The position numbers and the translations under genes are program-made. Shown here in pieces: positions 1-13,027 of a stretch of DNA of 64,000 nucleotides. Under the pieces are notes generated by a model. The model was not told the DNA's origin. It searched no databases and worked only from the letters and a program-made list of their open reading frames with translations. Each line of letters begins with the position of its first letter. The first letter of the stretch is position 1. The stretch is from Auanema rhodensis. Lineage: Eukaryota > Nematoda > Chromadorea > Rhabditida > Rhabditidae. The stretch lies in contig OZ059894.1 in NCBI GenBank assembly GCA_964057225.1, forward strand, positions 6,727,131 to 6,791,130, in the 5' to 3' direction.

Positions 1-1734
1 GAGTGAAAACATGACGTGCACAGAAAAAAAGTTTAAAGAAGGTACAAAATGATTCTTTCTTTTTTCATTAGATTCAACATTTAGCAATATAAAAATTTTG
101 ATTCCAATAAAGACGGGTTCAGTCTAATACGAACATGCAAGTCGACACAACATGGGGCTACCGAAAAGCTAGATGAACACAACAGATGACCAACAGCACA
201 GTCTCTGCTTGAAGACGACAAAGCGGAACCGCAGCAAGGAAATCTTTGACAAGCTTCAGGAATAGAGGTTTGAAGGCATGCAGCACTCAGTTGTCATAGT
301 CGTTGTAGTGTGGTTGTATGTATCAGGGGGTGGAGAAGACGACAACTACCGTCGTCGACGACAACAACAACAAGCTAAAGAGGAGGGAGAAAGATGAAAA
401 CAGACGAAGAAAAAAAGAAAAAGAGAGAGGTGGAAATAGAGGGAAAGAAGGAAAGAGAAAGGAAACGACGGAGAGAGAGACACATAAATGTCGTTTTGTT
501 GGCTGAGCTCATGAAGCTGTAGTTCTTTTTCTTTCTCTCCCAGCCCTCTATTTCTACCCAATTTCTTTGTGTCCCTCATCGTATCCTGATGCTTTTTTCT
601 GACTATGTTTTGCATCTTTTTTTTTTACTTTTTCTGGCTTTCTTGCTTTCTGCAGTAGCGAACAAACAAAAATAATAGCCGGTGGCAGCGGGCTAGACTA
701 TACTTTCGACCAACTACTTAAACGATATGAATCAGGATGAAGCCAAAAAGAACGAAAATAGAAAAAAATAGTAATATTGAAAGCTTGACTAAGAGCGATG
801 ACCTATGATCATACTATTATATAGATCGAACAATCAGAAAGCTGATGGTTGTACGAACTATATTGAAGAAAGAGAGGGTGGAGTGAGTAGAAGACAAATT
901 CAGACGGTGAGGAGATAGTTGAAAAATGATGTCAGAGAACAGGTAATATGAATAGAGAATCAGAGAATCAGACACAGGTCTTCAGTAGCCTCCCGATAGA
1001 ACCGGTTTTTCTGAAGTGACAACTATGCAACACATAGACGCACTGTTGACAACCAGAAGGCTCACCGATTCCGATTCTGATGCATATAATGATGTTAGAT
1101 TAGCTAACTGGATAAATAGTTAGAATGGATCAGAAAAGCCGGCCAAAATAGCAATCTGTGTACAATCCAAAGACTAAGGTCAATCAGATGAAAATCTAAA
1201 CATATGAGCATATACATGAAATTCTATAATTCTTTCGGCATTGTTTCGATTTCACTACAAATGTCATGACGACGACAGCAATGGTGACATCAACAGAAGA
1301 CAAAGAGTCTCACTGCTTTAGACCCTCAACGGATCAAGAAAAATAGAAGAAAACGACGTAAACAAGATTACAAACAAACAAATACATTCCAACTAGATAG
1401 TTTGACTAGTCAGGGTTAGATTCAAGATTCAAGACTACATGAATAATTTGGAAAATCATGTTTTCTCCGTCACAGGAAATGTGAAGCTCTCTAGAGGAGA
1501 ACCATCTATAGCTTCCGATGTATGTACTTTCTCTCACTCTGCCTCTTTCTGCTTCCATCACGTGCTTCAAGAGTATAAAATGGGAAATAGAGGAAAGACT
1601 ATGAGAGAACAACGGCAGAGAAATCAAGAGAGAATCGAGCAAATTGGAAAATACCTGAGCATAACAAGATTCAAGCTAGATAATTTTAAAAACAGATTTC
1701 TATAGTCAGAGCAATCAGCTGATTTATGTACGGA

Positions 1735-1832
1735 TATACATATATTTTTTATAAATAATAAATATAAATACAAATATACATATAAATATAAATATACAAA
1801 TACGTATATATTTATATATATCAATATATAAA
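1735..1832. repeat. AT-rich simple-sequence tract
   Basis: An irregular array of ATATAAAT/TATACA-type units about 100 bp long. It is low-complexity sequence with no coding signal. Confidence 0.7.
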
Positions 1833-4800
1833 AAGGAAGGAGTAAACGATAACGAGGTGAAGAAAATGAAACTGAACCTCAATGGTGAGGGACCATCAAA
1901 TCGGAATTGTGTAGGCGTAAAAATGAGTCAGCTGTGTGGAGTGTTGAACATTTCGGTCAAAGGACACGTACAAGATAATTGTCAGCATGTGGCTTTTGGC
2001 TAGACTTACAACATATTTAAGATAAATATGTTTGGAAGATTAAGTAGAAAGTGCTTCATGATAACCATTATAAAAGAAGATGTGGCAATATAAAAAGAGG
2101 TGAAGCTAAAGTCGTCTTATAAGGTAATGCAAATGTGGAAAGGTTTTTGTAGCCGTTATAGTAGCTATTCATCAATGAACAGGTCTTCCGCGGGTCATAT
2201 GACAGGAAAACATGTGGGTTTTCACGAGCGAACAAGCTAGAACCAAACCCTCGCTGAAGCTGTGGTATGGTTAAGGCCATAGTAATATATGTGAATAAAG
2301 CTGGAACCATGAATTAAAATGTATTCGCACGAAAGATGCATGTGGTTCTGGTTTCAAACTGAATATGGCTGACGACGTAATTGCCGGAGGGCAAGTTCGA
2401 GAGTAAGTGCGCAATCGTCGTCCTCTTTCATTGATTTCAGTATAGAAGCCAACAGGCTTTAGGTCTTACCCCCTCTTCCTCTCTTTGCTATTCCCTCTCT
2501 TACTATCTCTTTCCCTCTCTTCATTTCTCTCTCTTTCTCTTCTTGGTTGTAGTAATTGACAAGAAAGAGAGGGAAAATGCAAATGAGAGTTGAATGACAA
2601 TCACGAAATGGGAGAGCCGAGACCAACATAGAAGGATAGAGTATGCGAGAGAAAACTTCTAATGTAGAGAGAGTATGTACTAGCTCAGACATCAGTATAG
2701 GCGGGTCTTTCTCTGCTTTGGCGACCATCCAAGAAACATCGATTGCAAACTGACCACATAGCCTCCAGCTATACGAATATTGACAGCCATTGAGAGAAAC
2801 CTGATGAGTTCATTGAGAGTGTGAGAGATTCAGACAGCTGGATGACGATTAGGACGCTATGCGTGAGAGCGAATAGAAGATAATATTGCGCAGGAAGAGA
2901 AGAAAAGAGATGTAAGCAGATGGTCAGAATATAAGGGAGCGAGATCGAGAACTATGTCCCTAAGAGAGAAACAGGCGATGAAAGAACAAATAGACTTTAA
3001 AAGGAGTCGAGAGATAGATGGGACAATGAAGAAGTGGAAGAGAATGTTGAGAATAAGAGAAGAGAGAATATGTGAGAAGCTCCCTCTAGGCCAATTGAAC
3101 TTCCTGGCCAAGTGCCAATTTCCCTTCAGCGTTAAACGTTGATGACGTCAATATATAACATAAACAAGAACGAAATAATAAAAAGTTGAATATTCTATGA
3201 TCTTTTGATCTAATAATAGGAGCTAATTTTCAGTAGTTTACTATAGAAAGAGAATATTTTAGAAAGAATAGGATTGAATTATAACAAGCCCAAAGGTCAG
3301 CTGGCCTTAAGAACTTAATTTAATAATTCATTTTATGTGCGTATGGATCGGCATGAATTACTTGAAAATTAATGGAAATGACTAGGAACAAGAGTGCAAC
3401 ATAGTTAATCATCGAAAATGTAAAGAGCATGATGTAATCAGATACGATTAACGACACCAGTGAACTACTACATATAAAACATTTGAGATGATTTAACATT
3501 AGAGTTTTAGTTAAAAAAAGAAAATTATATGATGCAAGATTTTTATTTAAAAAATCAATATATACTGTATATTCATATATATTTATGTAAAATATACTTC
3601 AGTATATTGTATTAATCTAAATATATATAGTTATTGCTATATAATTAATGGACAGTTTAGATTTCTCTAACAAATTATGTGGATAATGGAAGCACACATA
3701 AACAATTATCTGAATGAACCAGCTTCCATGCGTATGGTTTTGACGGCTGGTAGCTTAGCGGTGTCTGATCCAGGTGGTTAGGATATATTTCGCTTCACAG
3801 AATATAATAGGAAATAATTCGCAGTTTCCACTGAATCAATACGAATGATCTGAAGAAAACAGACACCTTCGTTGTGATATCTATACGTACATAGATATAC
3901 ATATACGCCGAAATCTCAGTAGAAGATTCATTGAGAGAAGGATCAATAGGATTTAAAAAAAAGCTTTAGTGTATGATGTGAGGGAGAGATGGAGTAAGGA
4001 GCTAGACGAGGCAGATCCAAAAAAAGCCAGCTCGAGTCGGTTTGTGGGTGTTTTTCGTTTGACAACCCTAGTAGTATAACGATTGAAAAGCCGGAAAAAG
4101 AGAGCTCATTCAACTATAGCTGGTCAGCAGAAAGACTATGGAAATACTAGTTAAACCTGATTTCGTTGGCTGTAAGTAATCAATTCAGTGGATTGGACAA
4201 GCTGAAATAGAACCAAATAAACGTAGAAAAGGACAGAAAGGGGATAATAGTATAGAAATTATAAAGATGGAATTAAGAGTGCAAGAAGACTAAGTTATAC
4301 GTTGTCTTTGTTTTCTATAAACCTTTCTCATCCTTCTTCAATCGATGTTTTGTTTCTAATCAAAAAGACATGGCTATCATCTTTCCTTTTTTTCATTGTA
4401 TTATTCATTTTGATAAAAATATTGCAGCTAAATGCGCTGGAATTTATGTTAAATTTTACTCAGATGAGGGAGAAATTGCAAATAAAAAGATAAACTTGCT
4501 TAAGAACATGACTGCCTAAAAGAACTAAATTCATGACAAAACATCGGACTGCTCAATAAACTTTAAGAAATCTCACCAACCAGCTGTGCATGAAGGATAT
4601 GCTGAGGTAGACAAGAAGTAGCAGAGAAAGGACACGCCTTAAGTGCCCTTTCCTATCTGTCCTTCATTCTCTCGATCTCCTCTCTCTATCGTTCTGCTTC
4701 TCATTCTCCACAAAGCTTATCCTATATCTATCATTTTCTGCTTCTCTATCTTTTTCTATTTTTATTTCTATTCCTTCTTCATAACTATTATTACTAGTAA

Positions 4801-5432
4801 TTGGTACGAGAGGAACTGGACACTATGTACGTCGTACTCTCGATGAGCTTCCATTTCAAAGTGATTCGCACTTTTCGTTTTGGAACCACGAACTTTACGA
4901 ATACAAAATGAAAAAGAAAGAAGTAAGAAAAGAAAATGAAAAATGAGAACAAACGGAAATCAGAGAGGGCAAAAGAGAAGACAGGATAGATAAAAAGAAG
5001 AGGCAAGACCAACTCTCAAAATTTAGAAGAATGAAATTTTTAATTCCAAGTTTTTTTCTTTCTTTCTATGACTCTCTCAAAGCTGATGAGCTTTCTGCTT
5101 TCCTTTCTTCTCTTATATTTTCTCTTGGTCTCTCTTCTTATATCCCATCTGGCAGCAAGCCAACAAGTACCCGCCTGCTCGTTTGCCCTTTGGCCATTTT
5201 AGAACCGATGACTGATGGTCGCCCTTTCAGGACGTAAGTCCAGGGATAGAAAGCGTCAAAAGCATCAAATGAAGACGTAGAATAGTCTAATCTTTCGATT
5301 GGGCTCAAACCTCGAATTTCTTTGAAGCAGAAACAGCAGAATAAGAAATGAGAGATTAAGAGGTCACAGGAATGGAGATCATAGTCAAGCCGCATCTCAA
5401 AGCTGATGCTTCCTTTCAAGTAGACTTTATCA

Positions 5433-5451
5433 ATATATATATATATATATA
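5433..5451. repeat. (AT)n microsatellite
   Basis: An uninterrupted AT dinucleotide run of about nine units. Confidence 0.9.
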
Positions 5452-8400
5452 ATTAAATAATTGATAAAATCATGAGTGATGCGGGAGCAAGTGGAAAAGA
5501 TGATGATTGTCACGTGAACGAAGCAATGTTGACTTACTGCATCACATACAACGTCTTCTATTTGTTTGCTAAAAGCTCCAAATGTAAAAAAAGATGAAAA
5601 CGAGAGCGGTAGAAGAAGAATTCATTAAAGAGATATCAGAGAAAAAACAAAAAGGAATACTAAAGAAATGCAAAGAAGCTAATACGAAGTAACGTCAGAA
5701 TGTTTTGAGCTTACTAAACTTCGATTTTTTTACTAAGTAAATCGGCACGAGTATTAATAAATAATAACAATACGATAAAAGAAAATAGAATTCTTTCGTA
5801 AGTTATCGTCTTATAAATCCATAAACATCATATGTAGCTTAAACTCTTCATAATTTGAAGACATATGGCACGAAAAAGCTTAAGATCACGCGAATGGGAA
5901 GGAAATAGAGAATTCAGAATACTAGAAGAGTAAAGAAAACGTAATACGTAGTATCACATATGTAACTAAACGATTTCAATGAAAACAAATCTTTTCTCAA
6001 AACTCAACAAGAAGTGAAAAAAACGCATTGTAGTCTTGATAATACCAATGAGAATTATAGAAAAAGGTAGCTTCTCAGTGTTGATTGACATCTATGTAGC
6101 TTGGTGGAATTGAAAACAAAATATATAAAAAGCGTTTCATAAAGAGGCTATGGCTTCTGCACTTCTTCGATTGTGGATGCCAGTTCGCTGTACTATGATG
6201 GATAGAACGAGAATGGAAAAATATAGTCCATGTGATGGTGATTGTTTGATCATTAGTCGTTATATGGACATAGCACACAAAGATTAATCCTCGTGAGTTT
6301 TGATACAGAATACTTCATGTTCTCTCATTATTCTGTTTTCTCTCTGATTTTATAATGAGAGCTCAATGACGGCGTCTATACTATTTCTGACTTTCAGAAT
6401 ACTGAACAATGTCTGACCGGAGATAAGCTGCTCTCCGTTGACGATACAAGGATTCTAATGATGAGTGTGGAAAAAGTAGTCTGAAAACACAATGATAATG
6501 TCTATCGAAATGAACTAAAACAAACTGAGTAGGGAGAATTGCAGGAAAATTTCGGAGCAAGGGCAAAGAATGCAATATAAAGATGTTTGAGCCAAGAACA
6601 AAAGACGAATGTGGTAAAAGGTCGAAAGACTGTAGCAAAGTGTATGAAGAGCAACACAACATACGAGCAGCTCTTTACTCGTCGATGTATAACGTGCGTG
6701 TGCTGACGTCGTGACGGCGTAGAAGTGAAAAGACAAACACTGGACGAGAAAATGGTAAAGAAGGTTAGAAAGAGATAAACGAACGGCTTATGAATGAGAC
6801 GAAAAGAAGTAGAGAAGGACGGCCAAGAAGAGACTAGGTATATTGAGAGATGATGCAATCATTAACGATGGTCTTAATCTAAGCTGAGTATAGTAGATGC
6901 ACGGAAGAGATGTTACCGCAACAACTTTACGTAAGTTTCAAGAGATCTCGAACATTGAAAATTGCGTTTTTATAACGAACAGTACAGATTTCTGTTTTTG
7001 CAAACTAATAGAGGTTATTTTAGTTCAAATTAATCATTATCTTCAACGCTCTGTCCAGTCGATGGTAAGCTTAAGATGAATATGGGCAAAAGCTCGACGC
7101 CTAGCAACGGTGGATTATCATATCCAGGATGATACAGTTTAGGTGGCAGGTGCTGTTCTCAAAAGGATTAAAAAAGGAAACAGACAATATATAAAAACAT
7201 ATAAGTAAGCATTATCCGCTACTAAAATCAAATAGAATTATGATTATGATTTTAGAAAATATGAAAGATGTGTCTGACAGCAAATGTGCCAAAGGAAAAG
7301 ACGAACGATAGTAGAAATTTGGCTTAGATCAATTTTTTATTAGCTATCATCAAGTATAATACAAACCGAATAGAATACAAAGTACAGATCAATGATATAT
7401 AAATTTTTTTGTATTTCCCTTAGGCTATTTTTAGATGAATATAAAGTAAATTCATAGGAAAACATGCCTTGAGATTGCATGAATATCAAATAGCATAGAG
7501 ATTAAGAAAGAGAACAAAGGGGTAACAACAATTATTTGCCTCTCCATTCCAGGGTTTTCGTATATGATCTGATGCATTCTCTTCTTCTGTATCATTATGT
7601 GCAAATAGAAACATAACAATGGAAAGAGAAATAAAGAGAGAGGAGTATAGATAGTGAGAAAGTGGGGGTGGAAGGGAAAAGTTTAAAACGAGGAGAATTG
7701 AGAGGAAAATGAGAAGATTTAGCACATGCAAAACGAGTATACATCCGGACTGTCAAAGCAAGCTACATTCGGCCGACACGTATACAACTCCTCCCCATTC
7801 TCCTCAATTCGGTTTTGGTGATATCATTTCTGAAGCTAATAGACACCATAAAGCTTCGCGAAACATTGGTACCTTAGATAAGATTGCCAGACATAAAAAC
7901 ATACATTTGAATGTTTGAGATAATATATGGCTAATATTTTTTTTCAATCAAGATGTATTCATACCCAAACCTGGTTAAAAATGGTCACACGAGTACAGAC
8001 AGAGGTCAAAATGGACGGAAAGAAAAAGAAAAGTTGAAGAAAATAGAAAAGAATTTTCTTTAAAACCTGATAAATGACTTAATGACATTGATGTCGATGG
8101 CATTTAGAGTATCATCAGGTGATGATTCTTTAGGCTATTGCTTCTGATTGATAGGAACAATAATCATCAAACAACAGATCAAGTGAAATGTATACTATAC
8201 TTTAGATGATCGAACATTTAACAGTTTACCAAAGAAAGTATGTAGATTTCAAAACAAATAGGATCTGTCATAAATTTGATTTGTTTTTAATTGAATGAAA
8301 ACTAGGATATTATACAATTAACTTTTTTTAAATCGTACATTATCCAACATATTTGACAAAAGTACATTCGTGATTATGTACATGATATATAATAGTGAAT

Positions 8401-9778
8401 AGTGAAAAAGGGAAATAATTCTCACAAACTGAGAAACGAGAAAATGAATGTGACAAGAGACAGGACGAGGAAAATAATAGAGAGGAAGGGAATATGCAAG
8501 ATTGAAAGAAAGAGAGAGAAGCGACCTATGCACTTTGAAATGATACGAACTCTATATAACGTCATCCTCATCATCGCTGGTCTATTACGAGAATAAACTT
8601 GTTCATTCTTTTTAGTGAAATTGAGGATTGAATGATGAAGTACGATACTATTAGACAATAATAGAAACGCTTGCAGTAGTCGTGGTTAGAGGCATATTGG
8701 AAATCTCTCAGATAATGAACAGTAGTGAATTGGAAGAGAGGATATGATATGGATAAATGGGGAGAAAAGGTGCAACATATGGAAATGGAAGAGAAATTCA
8801 AATAGAAACTCACAACAACGGAGGATTAGATGGTGAAAGAACAAAGCGATAGCTGAATAACAGAACATAGTCAATCAGTTTGACCTGAATCCGGATTGAA
8901 CTCATCGAAAGCGAAATAAAGGGAGAAGGATGGCGAAGTGAAATCGGGGTCAGAATGAAAGTGGAATTCCTCAAATGCATACGAACATAAGCAATACGTT
9001 TGTATTGTAACGACATGAAAGAAAGTTCAAGGTAGAAAGGGAAACTTCCAAAAGGCTGTCTCGTATTTTATGCTGAGAGAAAAAAATTAGCGCTGACTTT
9101 TCGGCATTTTTCTCGACTAGTTGTCAGTCAAATGTGAAACGATGGAGTTGGTTTAAGCAGGAGGAAACAAATTACATTTCAATTTTGAATGAATATTTCA
9201 ATGAAGAAGAGTGATAAACTATAATCAGCAGATTGACAGCCAGTCATTGTTGGTTGTAAAGAAAGGGATATTAATGTATTGGCATAGTGTACATAACATT
9301 ATGGAATTGTCTACTAGAAGCAATTACATTAGAACTTTTGAGCAGAGAGATAAATCATAGGATAATGTCTTACCTTTGATACGTATATCTTTAGAGATTA
9401 ACGATTTATATTCATTGATCCATAAAATTGTGAAGTTCAATCGACTCTAAAGCCAGACAATTGGGCAGGTGTAATTCAAACAAATGTAATATCGATGATA
9501 TTTGATATTTAGGTGGATGCTAGTGTTCATTTGAATATATGACATTCCTATTAACCATATTGTTGAACAATATTAATAATCATCTTTGGGTTGTCAAGTG
9601 TTGAAAAGATACGTTCAATATGTGCAGGTTGAATAGAATAATTGTTCATAAGCATTGATCAAATTCTTTTCTAATTGCAATACTAATAATAGTTCGAATG
9701 ATTAATAATACTCACACAGAACACCGACTATTAATATGCTAATTTAAGCAACATTCTTCACATGTGACGCCTTGCGTT

Positions 9779-9807
9779 TGACGCAGCCCACGTGTACTAC
9801 TGCGTCA
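9779..9807. promoter_or_regulatory. Inverted repeat TGACGCAG/CTGCGTCA around CACGTG
   Basis: TGACGCAG at 9779-9786 is matched by its exact reverse complement CTGCGTCA at 9800-9807, and a CACGTG box sits at 9789-9794 between the arms. The TGACG half-sites resemble bZIP (CREB/ATF) sites and CACGTG is a bHLH E-box. A regulatory role is inferred from motif shape only. No gene start lies within 3 kb. Confidence 0.4.
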
Positions 9808-9809
9808 TC

Positions 9810-11105
9810 ATTTTAAACTGAGCACGCTGAAAGAACGGTTGGATTGTAAATCATTATCAAATAAATTCGATTTCTTTCCATTTTCCTGTGAGAAAAACAG
9901 ACGTATGGATCATAGAGAATGGGGAACTTTAATTAATCAAAAAAAAAGTTTTTTTTTTCTCTCGATCAAAAGCGCTAATCAAAGACAAATATAGCTGAAT
10001 GGAAAAATATCGTAACAATCTTTGTAGAATGATAAGCATTGCAAACGATACGAGATACTACCGACTCATCAATTTCAGACGAAATACTTGTGCGACTTGC
10101 GAGAATCCTACGGTAAATAGTTCCGAAGTAGATAAGATGTGAATATGTAATCAGGGCAGATTAAGTGCAAATGATCTTAGAGCCGAAAATGAACAGTATT
10201 ATTGAACAGAAATGAAAAAGAAAATTCCACGGGACAATAATATTCATAGATTCGTATCATTTCTGTTTTACAATCTTATTCAGATTCAAATAGAAGATGA
10301 ACAGAACTATAATATAAACTGTACAGTATTAATTCTAAAGTTTCATTCTTCTTTTACGTTCAAAAACGGAAGGAAATCGTATTAAATAGAGCAATTGTGG
10401 TATTATTGTCATTACACGTTGAATACAGGATGAGAGGTAAAAGTATAAAAGTTATGTCGTCCGACGTTAGAAGATGGAAGAATGATGATGCAAGACGAGG
10501 CGAGGGAAGGAAAGCAATGAACAGATGTTTTGTAAACTGTTTACTAACACCAAGATTTTGAAAAAAAATCTATTTTATTACCTCTAATAGCATACATTGT
10601 GAATGTATAGTAGTAATAACAACTATAATTAATCATAAAACTATCAGAAAGTGATATTCGTCTTATTTCTTGGAGGCAGATGGTCAAAATCCATTGTGGC
10701 ACAGAGAATGAAGTTGATTGATCAGATGGTTCTCTTCATGCTTGGCTACGGATATAAGGGTAATGGCTTAAAGTATCCCATCTAGAACAATCAATAATTG
10801 CTATAAACTGGATAATATTTCAACTGATGAAACGAGGAATGTACAAATGAAATTGAAAACAACTCGTACTACTCAAGAAAGAAAACTGAGGAAAAGAAAC
10901 GAAATTCAAACAGCATCGTCAAAAGCATTTTATCAGAGATTATATGATTTCATATCCACAGAGAAAAATAGTCCTTATTACTTATTTTATCAAATAAGAC
11001 AAATTATAAAACTGAAAAGTATGCAATATCGAAAAAGATATATCACGTTCTGCGTTACTTATCTTTATAAAAAATCGTGGAAAAGCGGCAAAAGTGCAAC
11101 ATAAG
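9810..11105. other. AT-rich stretch, no gene seen
   Basis: I see no exon chain. The open frame at 10847-11104 (+) is Lys/Arg-rich, has no recognisable domain and no neighbouring exons, and is probably chance. Confidence 0.5.
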
Positions 11106-11109
11106 AACG

Positions 11110-11660
11110 TTAAAACTCTCTCGGTTGACCTGAGCCGACCTCTACTGCCAGTTTAAGGTCCTCGAATGAGCGTTGTTGTTGACCACTACTGACCATTCGC
11201 CTGGTACTACCATTTCTCCTAGCCATTCTGTGCCCTCTGCTGTGTCCACGATGCATCGCTGTCTCGACCTCGTCTGTCCGAGACTTTTGTTTGTGAACAG
11301 TCTCTGTTACTCTTGGACACTCTTTCTATCTTTCTCTTTATTCAACCTCTTGTAATATCTCCTAAGTCTGGCTAGATATTAGACTTAGATTGTTAAATTG
11401 TCTGGACTCTCTATGTTTGTTATTATCTGTAATGCAGATCGGCATCGCGTTCTCTCGTACTCCCTGGAATATATGCACATGGACACGACGTTCGATTTCA
11501 GCTGGTCCTTGTTTAGGTCATCGAAAGACAATTGACTGTCACTTTCTAGAGTATTTTGTCATCTTTATAATTCGTTTTGATCTATCTTTATCTTATATTC
11601 GCTGTAACCGTATCTCCGACAATCAAAGAGAATATTCAATACGAATAGTTTTTTATTAGA
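11110..11660. other. GC-richer island of unknown nature
   Basis: This stretch is clearly richer in G+C and in mixed-complexity sequence than the AT-rich DNA on either side. No reading frame in it gives a recognisable protein. Two interleaved inverted repeats lie inside it: TAATATCT (11353-11360) with AGATATTA (11374-11381), and CTAAGTC (11362-11368) with GACTTAG (11382-11388). It could be a non-coding RNA, a decayed element or a conserved regulatory block. The sequence alone does not decide. Confidence 0.35.
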
Positions 11661-12780
11661 ACCGAAACCTATACTCTACATCTTTGAACAGTAAAGAGTC
11701 TGAATTTAAAAAAATTAATTTTAAACCGGAATTATATTACAATACAATTTCTTTTTTAAAATAGTTTGATTTTTCAATTTGAAACTCAAATACCTGAAAA
11801 AGAATAAAATGGATGATATCACTATAGTGACACTTATTTCAAAAAATGAATATAGAAGCGTTGTTGGAAAAAAATGTATATAATAAATATTAATTCAGTT
11901 AGTAAGAAAATAAACAGGAGAAAAATATTTAGACATAATTGAATGAAATAATTATGATCAGCTTATATTTAAAAAAGGTTTCAAAGCATTTATATGTTGC
12001 AAAATTACTTTCAGATATAAAATAAAACATTTTAAAATGTATTAGTTTAAACTGATGAAATCATATTACTATAATCACATATATTTTCCTGATAACAATG
12101 ATAACTGTTCTTCCAATCGAGTTGAGTTGAATTAAAATTTTCAACGATTTGGAAATTTATCAACATTTTTGTTTGATTACAAATATTAGTATTTCGATAG
12201 CCTAGTCCTAAACTTTTAAAATAAATATTGTAAATTTGTTTTCTTTTTTAGGGAAAATAAGAAACTAATCATCATAATTCAATGCGTCATAGTACTAAAA
12301 TAAATCTTTTTCTATAAAATTATATAGAAATTTTCATGAAAGAGAAGATTAATTTGAATAATCCGATTTTCAACATTTTATTTAAGGCTCTCAATGTACA
12401 ATTGTGTTGGCGTTTGAGTTGAATCCAACCAAATTTGCTATTCACTATATTATAAACATATTTCTTGTCTTAGATGTACTACATACCTACTCGTCTAACA
12501 TCTACGAAAAATTATGAAAGAGCCATTTTCTAGAAGACAATTCATCAAATATTCTTTAATGACTAATCATCTGTTAAAAAGTTCTATTTTTCCGTTAAAC
12601 AAATATAACCAGTGCAGCAAGTAATGAAATTAGAACTTCCCGTCCCTGCCCGTCTCATATTCCTACAGTCAATCTGCAGCTCAAAAATCTCGAACTGCCT
12701 TCACGACACAGTAGTTTCTAAATAGCTTTGCTTGTTAAAAAGATTATTATCTTCTCCGGTAAAGACGAACTCGGTTGAGG
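11661..12780. other. AT-rich 5' flank of the small heat-shock gene
   Basis: No coding signal. The only notable site is a palindrome TTCTAGAA at 12528-12535, the TTCnnGAA core of a heat-shock element, about 500 bp upstream of the start codon. The 12640-12800 part is richer in C and probably belongs to the promoter. Confidence 0.4.
12528..12535. promoter_or_regulatory. Heat-shock-element-like palindrome TTCTAGAA
   Basis: This is one perfect TTCnnGAA pair upstream of a small heat-shock protein gene. A full heat-shock element needs three or more 5-bp units and I could not see a third in phase, so the call is weak. Confidence 0.25.
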
Positions 12781-12788
12781 TTGACCCT

Positions 12789-12816
12789 CGCCCCCGCACA
12801 AACAAATACATATAAG
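12789..12816 (+). promoter_or_regulatory. TATA box and C-rich box of hsp20 promoter
   Basis: TATAAG at 12811-12816 is preceded by a CGCCCCCGC run at about 12790. A start roughly 30 bp downstream would leave an outron of about 180 nt before the acceptor next to the ATG. Placement relative to the gene is the main support. Confidence 0.45.
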
Positions 12817-13018
12817 CCAGAAAGAAGAAGCCGGCTACCAAATGATCGTTTAACCATCTTCATTTTCATTTGTACCAGCTGCCTAGCAATAATTTAATTT
12901 TCTTTTATTTTTCGTAACTATATATTTAATTAAGCAAAATTCACAGAAAATGTATTGTTCCTCGTTTCATACTCATGTCTTGAAAAGTTGTTATGTTGGT
13001 CCCTGCACATTTATTTTA

Positions 13019-13025
13019 CTTTCAG
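13019..13025 (+). promoter_or_regulatory. Probable trans-splice acceptor of hsp20
   Basis: A CTTTCAG acceptor ends 2 nt before the ATG at 13028 and no upstream coding exon fits. In nematodes this arrangement marks spliced-leader addition. A 5'-UTR intron is the alternative. Confidence 0.5.
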
Positions 13026-13027
13026 TA

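Larger units (their letters stand above)
1..9700. other. Gene-free stretch with strand-biased composition
   Basis: I found no exon chain or recognisable domain here on either strand. The + strand is mostly purine-rich (for example 840-960, 2820-3100, 6500-6850, 8400-8900) and is interrupted by pyrimidine-rich patches (500-650, 2460-2540, 4300-4500, 4640-4800, 5030-5160). This composition opens many short Ser/Leu/Phe-rich or Lys/Arg/Glu-rich reading frames that do not look like protein. The stretch could be intergenic or a large intron of a gene outside the window. A TCACGTGA box lies at 5510-5517. Confidence 0.55.

Noticed and set aside
3740..3790. tRNA-like A box (TAGCTTAGCGG)
   Set aside because: No B box (GGTTCGANTCC) at the right distance and no cloverleaf could be drawn.
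10847..11104. 85-codon basic frame
   Set aside because: Lys/Arg/Thr-rich low-information protein without domain, partner exons or a start context.
12950..13027. In-frame N-terminal extension of the heat-shock protein
   Set aside because: The segment ends in a strong CTTTCAG acceptor and its reading is unlike HSP20 N-termini. It is more likely outron.
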